From assembly GCA_002729275.1 (NCBI GenBank), contig PBTP01000088.1, forward strand, positions 5,456 through 29,708: DNA of 24,253 bases, given 5' to 3'. The notes beneath the pieces are model-generated. The model was given only the letters and a program-made list of their open reading frames with translations, searched no databases and had not been told where the DNA came from. The stretch is from Roseibacillus sp. GTDB lineage: Bacteria; Verrucomicrobiota; Verrucomicrobiia; Verrucomicrobiales; Akkermansiaceae. Positions 17,264 through 24,253 of the stretch are shown here, in pieces. The position numbers and the translations under genes are program-made. Every line of letters starts with the position of its first letter. Position 1 is the stretch's first letter.

Positions 17264-19702
17264 TTACTCAGAGAAAATCCATGGCCGGGCCTGCTTGATG
17301 CTTAGCTTACCTTCCCTTGTGATCTTGAACTCTAATTCCATGGCAAAGTCCTTGGCCTCGTATGAGTGCCCGTAGAGCTTTGCAAAACGGTTATGAATGA
17401 TTCCGAGCCCCTCACGGAGTTGCTCCAGATGCTCCGCACTGAGAATGAGCCCATCCTTGGTGTGATTGGAGCGACGCATTACCTTGGTCTTTCCCGAATC
17501 AAACCAATCGAGCAGTAACTCCTCTGGAATAGAATCCTCCTCTGGATTTGTCACGAGGTCCTCTCCTACCTGGGTATTCAGATAGTAGGTTCCCTCAGTG
17601 CGGTAGAGGATGTCCGTTGTAACGGCGACTCCGTTGGCCTCTTCCTCATCATAATTCGGGTGAATCAAAACTCCCATGGCGGTAAGCATGTGATCAATCC
17701 GATAGAATTGCCTCTCCTGCACGGCTCGGAAATTCCACAGGCTGGCAAAGACCTGCTTAATGGAATTCGACAGATGTCCCTCATCAACCCGATGTGTACA
17801 GGAATCATAGAGTCCCGCCCCACTAAACCCGGGCAGGTCCTCGTTATTCGTGCTCGATCGACAACGCAAAGACGTCCCGTCCGGGAATGAGCCATGGATT
17901 TTGGCCAGGCTTTCTCGGAGATCATCAGGGAAATCTCCATCCCGAATCAATCTCCGGAAATCGCCCAACGCCTTCCGAAGGGCCTCCGTATCGCCAGCCT
18001 GTTCCTGCTCTGAAAAAAGCTCCGCTGCCTTTTCATAGAATCCATTGTGATTCATGAAAGTGTGATAAAATTGGAACGGCACTGCAAAGCCTCTGGGAAC
18101 CACTCCTTCCGGGAGATCGAAGGAGCTCATTGCCGCTAGATTCGCGGCTTTCACCCCAACACTTTTCCAATCCTCAAAACCAATATCGTCAAGCGCGCGA
18201 ATTTCAGTCACCTCCAGATCCCGCGACGGCTTCTGCGGCTTTGCGGGCCGGAGTTTCGCAAAATGAGCCTCCACCTCACCATCCTTGGCCTCGCGGAGAG
18301 TGAACCCTTCGGCATCGACCTTATAGTAGACGTACTTTCCTACCAGTGAACTCACTTCCTTCATTTGAGCTGCCTCTGCGATGAACGCATTTGGCACCTT
18401 GTCCTGGATCGCACGCAAATTGACATGCGAGAGCGGGGTCTGACGAACCTCCGTGATTATTCCCGCACTGCGAGGCATCTCATTCGGAAGGGATTTGTAG
18501 AGAACAATTTCGCGGGGACGTGGATACTCATCAAGCTCCATGATCCTAAGACGCCCAAAACTTTCTCCCTGGTTGAGGGGAAGGTAGTCGATATCACCAA
18601 ACAGGTCCTCGTCCAGATAGACTCGGAATGGTGCGTCCTCATAGAGTTCTTTTTCCTCCCGATAGCGGATCAGCGCAGCAGGCATCGGGTAGTATCCCAG
18701 CCTGCCTTTCAGCTCGGCACTCTTCGTGATGAGAAGCTCGTATGCCTTCCTGATAGTCTCAAAGGGGTAGCGGTCATTGGGGTTGAACTCAAAAGTGTAG
18801 AGACCCCTTTCCCCGTTTGAACCCTTCAACCTTGGGCGATAAACGAGCACTCCCCTCATTTGCGCTCCTTCGCCGGGACGAGCCCGTGGAATTCCTACCG
18901 CCGACATGAATCTCATATGGGCCCGATGCGTCTTGGTATTAATGAAATAGAGTTCCGGTTTTTCTCCATCAGCTCCTTCAATCTGAAATTTAACAAACTG
19001 GTTTCCTGCAAGGTGGGTATCGATCATCACCTCCTCTCCCTGGTAGCTGAGTGTTTCAAACGCTTTGCGGTCCGGGATGGTTGCTGCCCCGTCTTCTATC
19101 TCGACCTCATCCGGAGACTTTCGGTCCACGTTATCCGGCTGCGGACCACGCCCCCCGGGACCACGCCCCCCGGGACCACGCCCTCCAGGACCACGCCCTC
19201 CGCGCGGAGGAGCCATCTCTCTCATCTCAATGCGCCCATCCCCGTTTGTATCCAGTTTAGTCAGGGCTCCGGAGGACTTCTCCTGCTCTGCGGCAGAGAT
19301 CTTGCCATCCCCATCCTCGTCGAGAGCCGACATCAGCGGAATACGCATCAGGAATCCAGCGGCTCCCGGACCGCCTCCTCCGCGCGGATCCCGACCCTCG
19401 GGTGGGGGCGGCAGGATTTCTTCACCTTCGAGAATCTTGTCCTTATTCTTATCAAGGGTTTTCAGCTTGGCCGGCGCCCCTTTCAATTCTTCCCCGGTGA
19501 TGACGAGGTCCCCATCGCTGTCCAGAGCTTGCACTATTGGAAGCCTCCGGAGGAATTCCTCTGGACCTCGGCGGGGCCCGCGCTCCCCTCTAGGTTCATT
19601 ACCCGGACCATTCCCCCCAATGTTAGGAGGATTTTCCTGCGCTAGAAGCTCAGGGGACAGGAAACAAAGGGATAGGAAGAAAAGAAGAAGGGCAAGATTC
19701 AT
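17264..19702 (-). CDS. Exported PEP/pyruvate-binding (PPDK/glucan water dikinase-like) protein with EF-hands (812 aa)
   Basis: The signal peptide is about 1-22 (LALLLFFLSLCFLSPELLAQ). Four EF-hand-type loops follow at 61-72, 84-95, 128-139 and 151-162 (for example DEDGDGKISAAE and DTNGDGRIEMRE), then a glycine/arginine repeat (167-188). A middle domain of unknown function leads to TPLSHVNLRA with H426, which resembles the swivelling phosphohistidine site of glucan water dikinase (LSHVSVRARN). Residues about 510-812 are a PPDK_N-type ATP-grasp domain: VGVKAANLAAM, a RCRSSTNNEDLPGFSGAG segment near 612-630, and the closing GKLSIKQARPW. The histidine-then-ATP-domain order is as in glucan water dikinase, not PEP synthase. 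An exported ATP-dependent enzyme is odd, since no ATP pool is expected outside; the reaction is not assigned. Confidence 0.87.
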   Translation of the reverse strand: MNLALLLFFLSLCFLSPELLAQENPPNIGGNGPGNEPRGERGPRRGPEEFLRRLPIVQALDSDGDLVITGEELKGAPAKLKTLDKNKDKILEGEEILPPPPEGRDPRGGGGPGAAGFLMRIPLMSALDEDGDGKISAAEQEKSSGALTKLDTNGDGRIEMREMAPPRGGRGPGGRGPGGRGPGGRGPQPDNVDRKSPDEVEIEDGAATIPDRKAFETLSYQGEEVMIDTHLAGNQFVKFQIEGADGEKPELYFINTKTHRAHMRFMSAVGIPRARPGEGAQMRGVLVYRPRLKGSNGERGLYTFEFNPNDRYPFETIRKAYELLITKSAELKGRLGYYPMPAALIRYREEKELYEDAPFRVYLDEDLFGDIDYLPLNQGESFGRLRIMELDEYPRPREIVLYKSLPNEMPRSAGIITEVRQTPLSHVNLRAIQDKVPNAFIAEAAQMKEVSSLVGKYVYYKVDAEGFTLREAKDGEVEAHFAKLRPAKPQKPSRDLEVTEIRALDDIGFEDWKSVGVKAANLAAMSSFDLPEGVVPRGFAVPFQFYHTFMNHNGFYEKAAELFSEQEQAGDTEALRKALGDFRRLIRDGDFPDDLRESLAKIHGSFPDGTSLRCRSSTNNEDLPGFSGAGLYDSCTHRVDEGHLSNSIKQVFASLWNFRAVQERQFYRIDHMLTAMGVLIHPNYDEEEANGVAVTTDILYRTEGTYYLNTQVGEDLVTNPEEDSIPEELLLDWFDSGKTKVMRRSNHTKDGLILSAEHLEQLREGLGIIHNRFAKLYGHSYEAKDFAMELEFKITREGKLSIKQARPWIFSE
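19143..19202 (-). repeat. Four tandem 15-bp units encoding GGRGP-type repeats
   Basis: On the plus strand the unit GGACCACGCCCCCCG occurs at 19143 and 19158, and variants GGACCACGCCCTCCA/G at 19173 and 19188. They lie in frame in the dikinase-like gene and code for the glycine/arginine linker between EF-hands and enzyme. In-frame units of this sort can change in number by slippage. Confidence 0.9.
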
Positions 19703-19911
19703 AACATTGACCGATTGGCGTTTTATCGCTGAAGGAACCCCGGAATCCCGAAGAAGTTGCCCTCAGAGCGGACTTTCTTCCTCGAACCACCTACCATAGC
19801 TCTTCGCCCTTCTGCTGACGTTTTGAGGGGATCTCCAGGTTGCGCTTTCTAGTTGCACCGTGACCTGAGAAGACAGAACTTTATCCCTGACCCTTGACCC
19901 CATCTGTCACA

Positions 19912-20664
19912 ATGGCTCGATTACCTGTCGCACTCTTTAGTCTCCTTCTTTCCTTTAACTCTCTCGCAGATCCGGGTGTAGATAAGCCGAAAGACAAAAG
20001 CGAGCCCGCCTGGCCCAACCACTACTCAAAAGGACGCAAGACTTTTGACGGAACCGGAAAATTCTATATGGGCAGAGAAATTTCCTACGTGATGGGGCAT
20101 CAGGCCATCCGCTGGCTGGAGCGAGGCAATCGTGAGGAGGAAGAAGCACCCAGCAAAGCCATTGCGGCTCTCAATCTCAAACCCACTGATGTGATTGCGG
20201 ACATTGGAGCCGGTTCTGGCTACTACACTTTTCGTCTCGCACCGCTCGTCCCGAAAGGAAAGGTCGTGGCCGTCGACATTCAGCCTGAAATGATCACCTT
20301 TCTCGAGAGGAAGGAAAAAAATCTGGGCCTGGCCAACGTGGAGGCTCATCTCGGAAAAGTAGATGACACCATGCTCAAATCGGGCTCGATCGATGCCGCA
20401 TTAATGGTCGATGCTTACCATGAGTTTTCCCACCCCCGTGAAATGATGCAATCTCTGTTCAAGGCCCTGAGACCGGGTGGGCGCATCATTCTTCTAGAAT
20501 ACCGTGCTGAGGACCCCACCGTCCCAATCAAACCACTCCACAAGATGACGGAGGCGCAATCTCGCAAGGAGATGGAGGCCGTTGGCTTAAAATGGAAAAG
20601 TACCGATTCCAAGTTACTCCCCTGGCAGCACTTCATGGTCTTCGAAAAACCTGAAAAGAAGTAG
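19912..20664 (+). CDS. Exported class I SAM-dependent methyltransferase (250 aa)
   Basis: ATG at 19912 gives an immediate signal peptide (ARLPVALFSLLLSFNSLAD); a TTG 18 bases upstream is less likely. The Rossmann methyltransferase core starts near residue 90: motif I DIGAGSGYY (97-105), the acidic end of strand 2 (VVAVDIQPEM), LMVDAYHEFSHP for motif II, and LRPGGRIILLEYRAED for the post-motif. This is the methyltransferase_11/UbiE-like fold. Cytosolic SAM makes an exported version unexpected, though such annotated proteins are found in PVC bacteria. The substrate is unknown. It is divergent from the dikinase-like gene with about 209 bases between, which probably hold both promoters. Confidence 0.86.
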   Translation: MARLPVALFSLLLSFNSLADPGVDKPKDKSEPAWPNHYSKGRKTFDGTGKFYMGREISYVMGHQAIRWLERGNREEEEAPSKAIAALNLKPTDVIADIGAGSGYYTFRLAPLVPKGKVVAVDIQPEMITFLERKEKNLGLANVEAHLGKVDDTMLKSGSIDAALMVDAYHEFSHPREMMQSLFKALRPGGRIILLEYRAEDPTVPIKPLHKMTEAQSRKEMEAVGLKWKSTDSKLLPWQHFMVFEKPEKK

Positions 20665-20671
20665 CCTACAC

Positions 20672-20699
20672 CTCTGGTGGCACCGAAGACGCCACAGGG
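20672..20699 (+). terminator. Possible hairpin after the methyltransferase gene
   Basis: CTCT-G-GTGGC (20672-20681, one bulged G) pairs with GCCACAGGG (20691-20699) around a 9-base loop, 8 bases after the stop. No T-run follows, so intrinsic termination is doubtful. Confidence 0.28.
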
Positions 20700-20838
20700 T
20701 CTCGGACACTCCTTCCGTATTCTGTCAGAGTCTTTTGGCGGGCGGTCACACCCCGCGACGGCAAGGACAAGGTGGCCATTACTCTCATTTGGTTCTTGCC
20801 CAGAACGGTATGAATCTGTGAATTATCAATAAAACGAA

Positions 20839-20979
20839 ATGAATTCTGGCAAAAACATCCTCAAAGTTGTGTTCCTCCTTGGTAGTCTCGTCGCCTTTTC
20901 GATGCTGACCTCCTGCGAAACGATCTCCGGTTTTGGACGGGATCTTCAGTATGCCTCCTCCGCGGCGAAAAACAGATAA
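20839..20979 (+). CDS. Entericidin-like small lipoprotein (46 aa)
   Basis: ATG at 20839 to TAA at 20977-20979 encodes 46 residues. A basic start (MNSGKNILK) and hydrophobic stretch lead to LTSC, a good lipobox with the cysteine at 26. The mature part is only 21 residues, CETISGFGRDLQYASS and a short basic end. It matches the shape and wording of E. coli EcnA/EcnB (GCNTARGFGEDIKH as I recall it). Entericidins are tiny cell-envelope lipoproteins, with EcnA and EcnB described as an antidote/toxin pair; only one member is seen here. No strong ribosome site is visible (purine-rich AAAACGAA). The flanking 174 and 179 bases show no other gene. Confidence 0.8.
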   Translation: MNSGKNILKVVFLLGSLVAFSMLTSCETISGFGRDLQYASSAAKNR

Positions 20980-21158
20980 CGCCCCAGGCTCCATTATTCA
21001 TCCCCGAGCTACGAGCTCATCCTTCTGTAAGGGGCCACTGCAGATCATTGTCTGAGCGGTTGTGCCCTGACCCAACACGTCAGGCGATCCAGAGGCTAAG
21101 CCTTGGAGACTTCGTTGTGGGTTTGCTCAATTTCCTATCTTCTCCTAGGTTTTGAGGC

Positions 21159-22265
21159 GTGAGCCTAGTCCCCGAAAGCCCTCCCCGCTCGTGGGCCGAG
21201 ATCGACCTCGCTGCCCTGCGGCATAACCTCAAGGCGGCCCGGGGCCATGGTGACCAGCAGATAATGGCCGTGGTCAAGGCCAGTGCCTACGGCCACGGGC
21301 TGGAAGCAGTAGCAAACACCTTAGAGAAAGAAGACATCGCGTTTTTTGGAGTGGCCAATGTTGGAGAGGCGAGGCGTCTTTCCGAATCCGGAATCCGCAC
21401 GCCAATCTACCTCCTCGGGGGAACTTTTCCTGCCGAGCGAGAGGAAGTCGTAGCCCATCAATGGCTCCCATGTCTGAATACCATGGAGGAGGCACAGCAC
21501 TTCGACCAGCTCGCCCGCGCCCGGGGCTCCATCGTGGAAGCCCATATTACCGTCGATACCGGTATGGGTCGCGGCGGCTTTCTCCCATCGGACACCCCTT
21601 CTGCCTTAACCGCCATCCGGGCCCTCTCCGGCCTCCGAGTGACTGGGATAGGGTCTCACCTGCCCTGTGCAGATGAAGACAATGGGTTTACCACAAAACA
21701 ATTTGAGTCCTTCGACACCCTGGTCGAATCCCTTCCAAAACGGGAAGAGCTGACACACGTTCACCTCGCTAACTCGGCAGGACTGCTCGGATATCAGTCC
21801 CGCACCACCACCCTCGCCCGTCCTGGACTGATGCTCTACGGTGTCCCTCCCATCACAAATGGTCAGGTCCCCCTAAAACCTGTGATGGCCCTAAAGTCCC
21901 GGATCGCAGTCATCCGGAATCTTCCCTCCGGTCATGGCATTTCCTACGGCCGCACCTTCGTTACAACCCGTCCAACAAAAGTGGGTACAATCGGAATTGG
22001 ATACGGGGATGGGTATCCCCGGGTGACTACAGGACAAACCCCGGAAGTCTTCGTTCGAGGCCAACGAGTCCCCCTCCTCGGAAGAATCACTATGGATCAG
22101 GTAATGGCGGATCTCACTGATAAGCCGGAATGCAACCCCGGTGACGAAGTCGAACTCTTCGGGTCCAATATCCCCGTCGAGGAGGTTGCTCTCAGAGCAG
22201 GAACTATCCCGTGGGAAATTTTTACTGGTATCACCCCACGGGTAGAGCGGGTTTACAGAGGGTAA
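21159..22265 (+). CDS. alr: Alanine racemase (368 aa)
   Basis: This PLP enzyme interconverts L- and D-alanine for peptidoglycan in the cytosol. The N-terminal barrel opens SWAEIDLAALRHN. K40 in AVVKASAYGHG is the PLP lysine (usual family wording VKANAYGHG, so one S for N). Y263 in ISYGRTF is the second catalytic base. GIGYGDGYPR and TMDQVMADLT mark the C-terminal domain. Length fits the family. The GTG at 21159 is used because it lies just before the conserved start; the ribosome site is poor (GAGG is too close). It converges on hisF with 42 bases between, which contain an imperfect hairpin (22272-22279 with 22295-22302). Confidence 0.96.
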   Translation: MSLVPESPPRSWAEIDLAALRHNLKAARGHGDQQIMAVVKASAYGHGLEAVANTLEKEDIAFFGVANVGEARRLSESGIRTPIYLLGGTFPAEREEVVAHQWLPCLNTMEEAQHFDQLARARGSIVEAHITVDTGMGRGGFLPSDTPSALTAIRALSGLRVTGIGSHLPCADEDNGFTTKQFESFDTLVESLPKREELTHVHLANSAGLLGYQSRTTTLARPGLMLYGVPPITNGQVPLKPVMALKSRIAVIRNLPSGHGISYGRTFVTTRPTKVGTIGIGYGDGYPRVTTGQTPEVFVRGQRVPLLGRITMDQVMADLTDKPECNPGDEVELFGSNIPVEEVALRAGTIPWEIFTGITPRVERVYRG

Positions 22266-22307
22266 CAGTAGCCGCGAGGCCCTTTACCCAGCTACCTCTC
22301 GGTCACG

Positions 22308-23081
22308 CTAGGCTTCGAATTCAGGACGCACCGGAATACCGCGCTCCTGAAGATACTTTTTGGTTTCTGGAACCGTAAACTCTCCGAAATGAAAAATACT
22401 CGCGGCCAGCACTGCGTCGGCATTTCCATCCCGTAGTACTTCCTCCATGTGATCCAGAGTGCCACAACCCCCACTGGCAATCACCGGGACTCCAACCGCA
22501 TCACTAACAGCACGCGTCAGCTCAATATCATAGCCATCCTTGGTTCCATCCGCATCCATGCTGGTAAGAAGAATCTCACCCGCACCTCGATTATACACCT
22601 CACGGGCCCACTCGATCGCATCGAGCCCCTCCACCGGATAACGCCCGCCGTGCGTATAGACTCCCCACTTGGTGGGACCCTGCCGCTTGGCATCGATCGC
22701 CACCACGATCGCTTGGCTCCCAAAAGTAGCAGCGCCCTCATCTACAACCTCCGGCCGGCGGATTGCGGCGGTGTTCACCCCAACCTTGTCAGCCCCTGCA
22801 AACAACATTCTCCGCATGTCCTCCACTTCACGGATACCACCACCTACGGTCAGCGGAACAAAGCAACGCTCGGCAGTCCTACGTACCACCTCCAGCATCG
22901 TATTACGCTCATCGGAAGATGCGGTGATATCGAGAAACACGATTTCATCCGCCTCCTGTTCGTTGTAAGCAACCGCACAATCGACGGGGTCCCCAGCATC
23001 CCGGAGATCGACAAAATTCACTCCTTTTACGACACGGCCATCCGTGACGTCCAGGCAGGGAATAATGCGTTTGGCCAACAT
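22308..23081 (-). CDS. hisF: Imidazole glycerol phosphate synthase, cyclase subunit (257 aa)
   Basis: HisF takes the ammonia released by HisH and converts PRFAR into imidazole glycerol phosphate and AICAR in histidine synthesis. It is a (beta/alpha)8 barrel. From ATG at 23081 the numbering matches the known enzyme: D11 in PCLDV and D130 in VVAIDAKR are the catalytic acids, with LTVGGGI and ASGGCG as phosphate-binding loops. A TTG at 23120 would add 13 residues that lack family support, although GAGGAG precedes it. No hisH or other his gene is in the window. It follows uppP on the same strand with an 84-base gap, so it may be co-transcribed with the envelope genes. Confidence 0.97.
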   Translation of the reverse strand: MLAKRIIPCLDVTDGRVVKGVNFVDLRDAGDPVDCAVAYNEQEADEIVFLDITASSDERNTMLEVVRRTAERCFVPLTVGGGIREVEDMRRMLFAGADKVGVNTAAIRRPEVVDEGAATFGSQAIVVAIDAKRQGPTKWGVYTHGGRYPVEGLDAIEWAREVYNRGAGEILLTSMDADGTKDGYDIELTRAVSDAVGVPVIASGGCGTLDHMEEVLRDGNADAVLAASIFHFGEFTVPETKKYLQERGIPVRPEFEA

Positions 23082-23165
23082 GGGAGGGCCCGAATATGAC
23101 CAATCCCTTTCATTTGCCAACTCCTCGTCTACCTCACCGCCCCCTGTCTGGGGAAAGATCAGCTT

Positions 23166-23975
23166 TCAGCGGTTGCCAAAGTAGATCATGGCCACGACCC
23201 CGACTAGGAAACAGTAGTAGCCAAAGTATTCGAACTTGCCCTTCTGAATGGTTTTGAGCACGAGATAGACCGCAAAGAGGCCCGAAACAAAGGCCGCCAT
23301 AAACCCCAGAAGATAGGCAGCGGCGGCTTCCCCCTGCATGACATCTTTCAGCTCCCGTAGCTTGAGGAGCGTTCCCCCTCCAATCGCGGGCAAGAACATG
23401 AGAAAGGAAAATTCTGCCGCCTTCGAGGCCTTGCCTCCAGCAAGGAGACCTGCAGTAATAGTAGCCCCGCTCCGCGAAATTCCTGGCAGGATAGCTAGCG
23501 ACTGCGCTACGCCCATCCAGATCGCCTGCCGCATGCCGAACTCCCGGCTCTCCCGGCTCTCCCGGGCAAAGAGTTTGGGCAGGAGAAGAATCACACCGGT
23601 GACTAGAAGGCATCCGCCTACAAGGACCGGATTATCGTAGGCTCCCTCAAAAAGGTCTCTCGCAGAGAAAAACGCCACAGTGGCCGGCACAGTGGCCATG
23701 ACCAACCACAGGATCATGGTTCGATCCTCTTTCCGTTCCTTCTGCCACAGGCACAATAGAAGTCCTACTAAGCGCCTCCGGAAATAAATGACGACACTAA
23801 GAAAGGTTCCCAGATGGAGGATTAGCTCGAACGTAATATCCTGTTGGGCGCCCTCTCCCGCATCCCGCATCCCGAGGGCGTGCTGGAGTAGCGCGATATG
23901 CCCCGACGACGACACTGGAAGAAACTCGGAGAGTCCCTGCACGATTCCGACCAGAATGGCTTTCCAGATCTCCAT
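23166..23975 (-). CDS. uppP: Undecaprenyl-diphosphatase (269 aa)
   Basis: UppP (BacA) dephosphorylates undecaprenyl diphosphate so the lipid carrier can be reused for cell-wall and glycan synthesis. It is a multi-pass inner-membrane protein. Family motifs are present: Q13 and E17 in QGLSEFLPVSSSGH with H26 (the Q/E-x3-E motif), and PGISRSGATIT with R168. Several hydrophobic helices follow, and length is normal. ATG at 23975 has GAAGGG a few bases upstream. The gene lies between lspA and hisF on the same strand, 97 bases after lspA. BacA overproduction is known to confer bacitracin resistance in E. coli. Confidence 0.97.
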   Translation of the reverse strand: MEIWKAILVGIVQGLSEFLPVSSSGHIALLQHALGMRDAGEGAQQDITFELILHLGTFLSVVIYFRRRLVGLLLCLWQKERKEDRTMILWLVMATVPATVAFFSARDLFEGAYDNPVLVGGCLLVTGVILLLPKLFARESRESREFGMRQAIWMGVAQSLAILPGISRSGATITAGLLAGGKASKAAEFSFLMFLPAIGGGTLLKLRELKDVMQGEAAAAYLLGFMAAFVSGLFAVYLVLKTIQKGKFEYFGYYCFLVGVVAMIYFGNR

Positions 23976-24073
23976 TTTCTAGCCCTTCATAACGATTTCC
24001 AGTCTTTCTGCGCTGAAACCTTTCCGTAGGCCACGGATACTATTTGACCCGGTCCCAACGACTCGCTGGCACA

Positions 24074-24253
24074 TCATTTACTCTTCCCTCCTCCCTCGTC
24101 TTCACCTTTTTCCTCCGCCCGAAACGTCGAGAGAATCAGAAAAAATGCAGCCACGCATATACACGAATCTGCAACATTGAAGGAGGGCCAGTGCCCATGC
24201 GGAGTCAATTTGGTTTCCAGCCCGATATTGAAATCGAGGAAATCAACAACATA
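24074..24253 (-). CDS. lspA: Lipoprotein signal peptidase (signal peptidase II), C-terminal part, cut by window edge
   Basis: Fifty-nine residues are visible and the N-terminal part lies beyond the right edge. YVVDFLDFNI followed by WPSFNVADSCICVAAFFLI contains the two conserved catalytic aspartates of the A8 aspartic-peptidase family (VVDF and FNVADS). A final hydrophobic helix and an acidic/basic tail (EEKGEDEGGGKSK) end at TGA 24074-24076. LspA removes the signal peptides of lipid-modified prolipoproteins in the inner membrane; several lipoproteins predicted here would be its clients. It appears to be first in a run lspA-uppP-hisF. Confidence 0.93.
   Translation of the reverse strand, partial: YVVDFLDFNIGLETKLTPHGHWPSFNVADSCICVAAFFLILSTFRAEEKGEDEGGGKSK

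Noticed and set aside
19143..19202. CRISPR-like array
   Set aside because: The units are contiguous with no spacers and are in frame in a coding sequence.
19065..19799. 244-residue plus-strand frame rich in proline and arginine
   Set aside because: It is antisense to the EF-hand and glycine-repeat part of the dikinase-like gene; its composition merely mirrors that repeat.
22272..22302. Terminator between alr and hisF
   Set aside because: The stem has a mismatch, a 15-base loop and no T-run; kept only as a note in the alr entry.
22449..23099. 216-residue plus-strand frame
   Set aside because: It is fully antisense to hisF, whose catalytic residues and length are intact.

Overview
The window looks like a chromosomal segment of a Verrucomicrobiota bacterium, or a close relative in the PVC group. 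The lines of evidence are a high-GC genome, many large exported proteins built from CotH, lamin-tail, PA14/LamG-like, FG-GAP/ASPIC-UnbV and PQQ-type beta-propeller modules, and EF-hand inserts in secreted enzymes. The taxonomic call is an inference from domain architecture. No rRNA, tRNA, CRISPR array, transposase or integrase was seen.

Layout: positions 1-92 hold the C-terminal end of an exported protein, followed by a strong intrinsic terminator. From 248 to 4720 lies a giant secreted CotH-kinase/lamin-tail protein. From 4837 to 8403 lies what I read as a single 1188-residue lipoprotein: FG-GAP repeats, ASPIC/UnbV domain, TlpA-like thioredoxin with CTPC, and a TPR-like tail. It is interrupted by one in-frame TGA at 6586-6588. 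The frame is identical on both sides. An E. coli fdhF-like hairpin with apical GGUC follows the TGA at the right distance, so I interpret the TGA as a selenocysteine codon. This is the most interesting object in the window. Three PQQ-type propeller genes follow (8467-9747 plus, 9760-11283 minus, 11582-13108 plus, the last with two EF-hand loops).

A minus-strand cluster runs from 19702 down to 13134. It holds an exported PPDK/glucan-water-dikinase-like protein with four EF-hand loops, a PDZ lipoprotein, a possible 55-residue ORF, and a metallophosphoesterase joined through one membrane helix to PA14-like, jelly-roll and LamG-like modules. The plus strand then carries an exported SAM methyltransferase, a 46-residue entericidin-like lipoprotein that is easily missed, and alanine racemase (alr). 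The right edge is a minus-strand run lspA (partial)-uppP-hisF.

The right end is conserved envelope and amino-acid housekeeping: alr supplies D-alanine, uppP recycles the undecaprenyl carrier and lspA processes lipoproteins, while hisF belongs to histidine synthesis. The rest encodes mostly predicted exported or membrane-anchored proteins whose substrates cannot be read from sequence alone.
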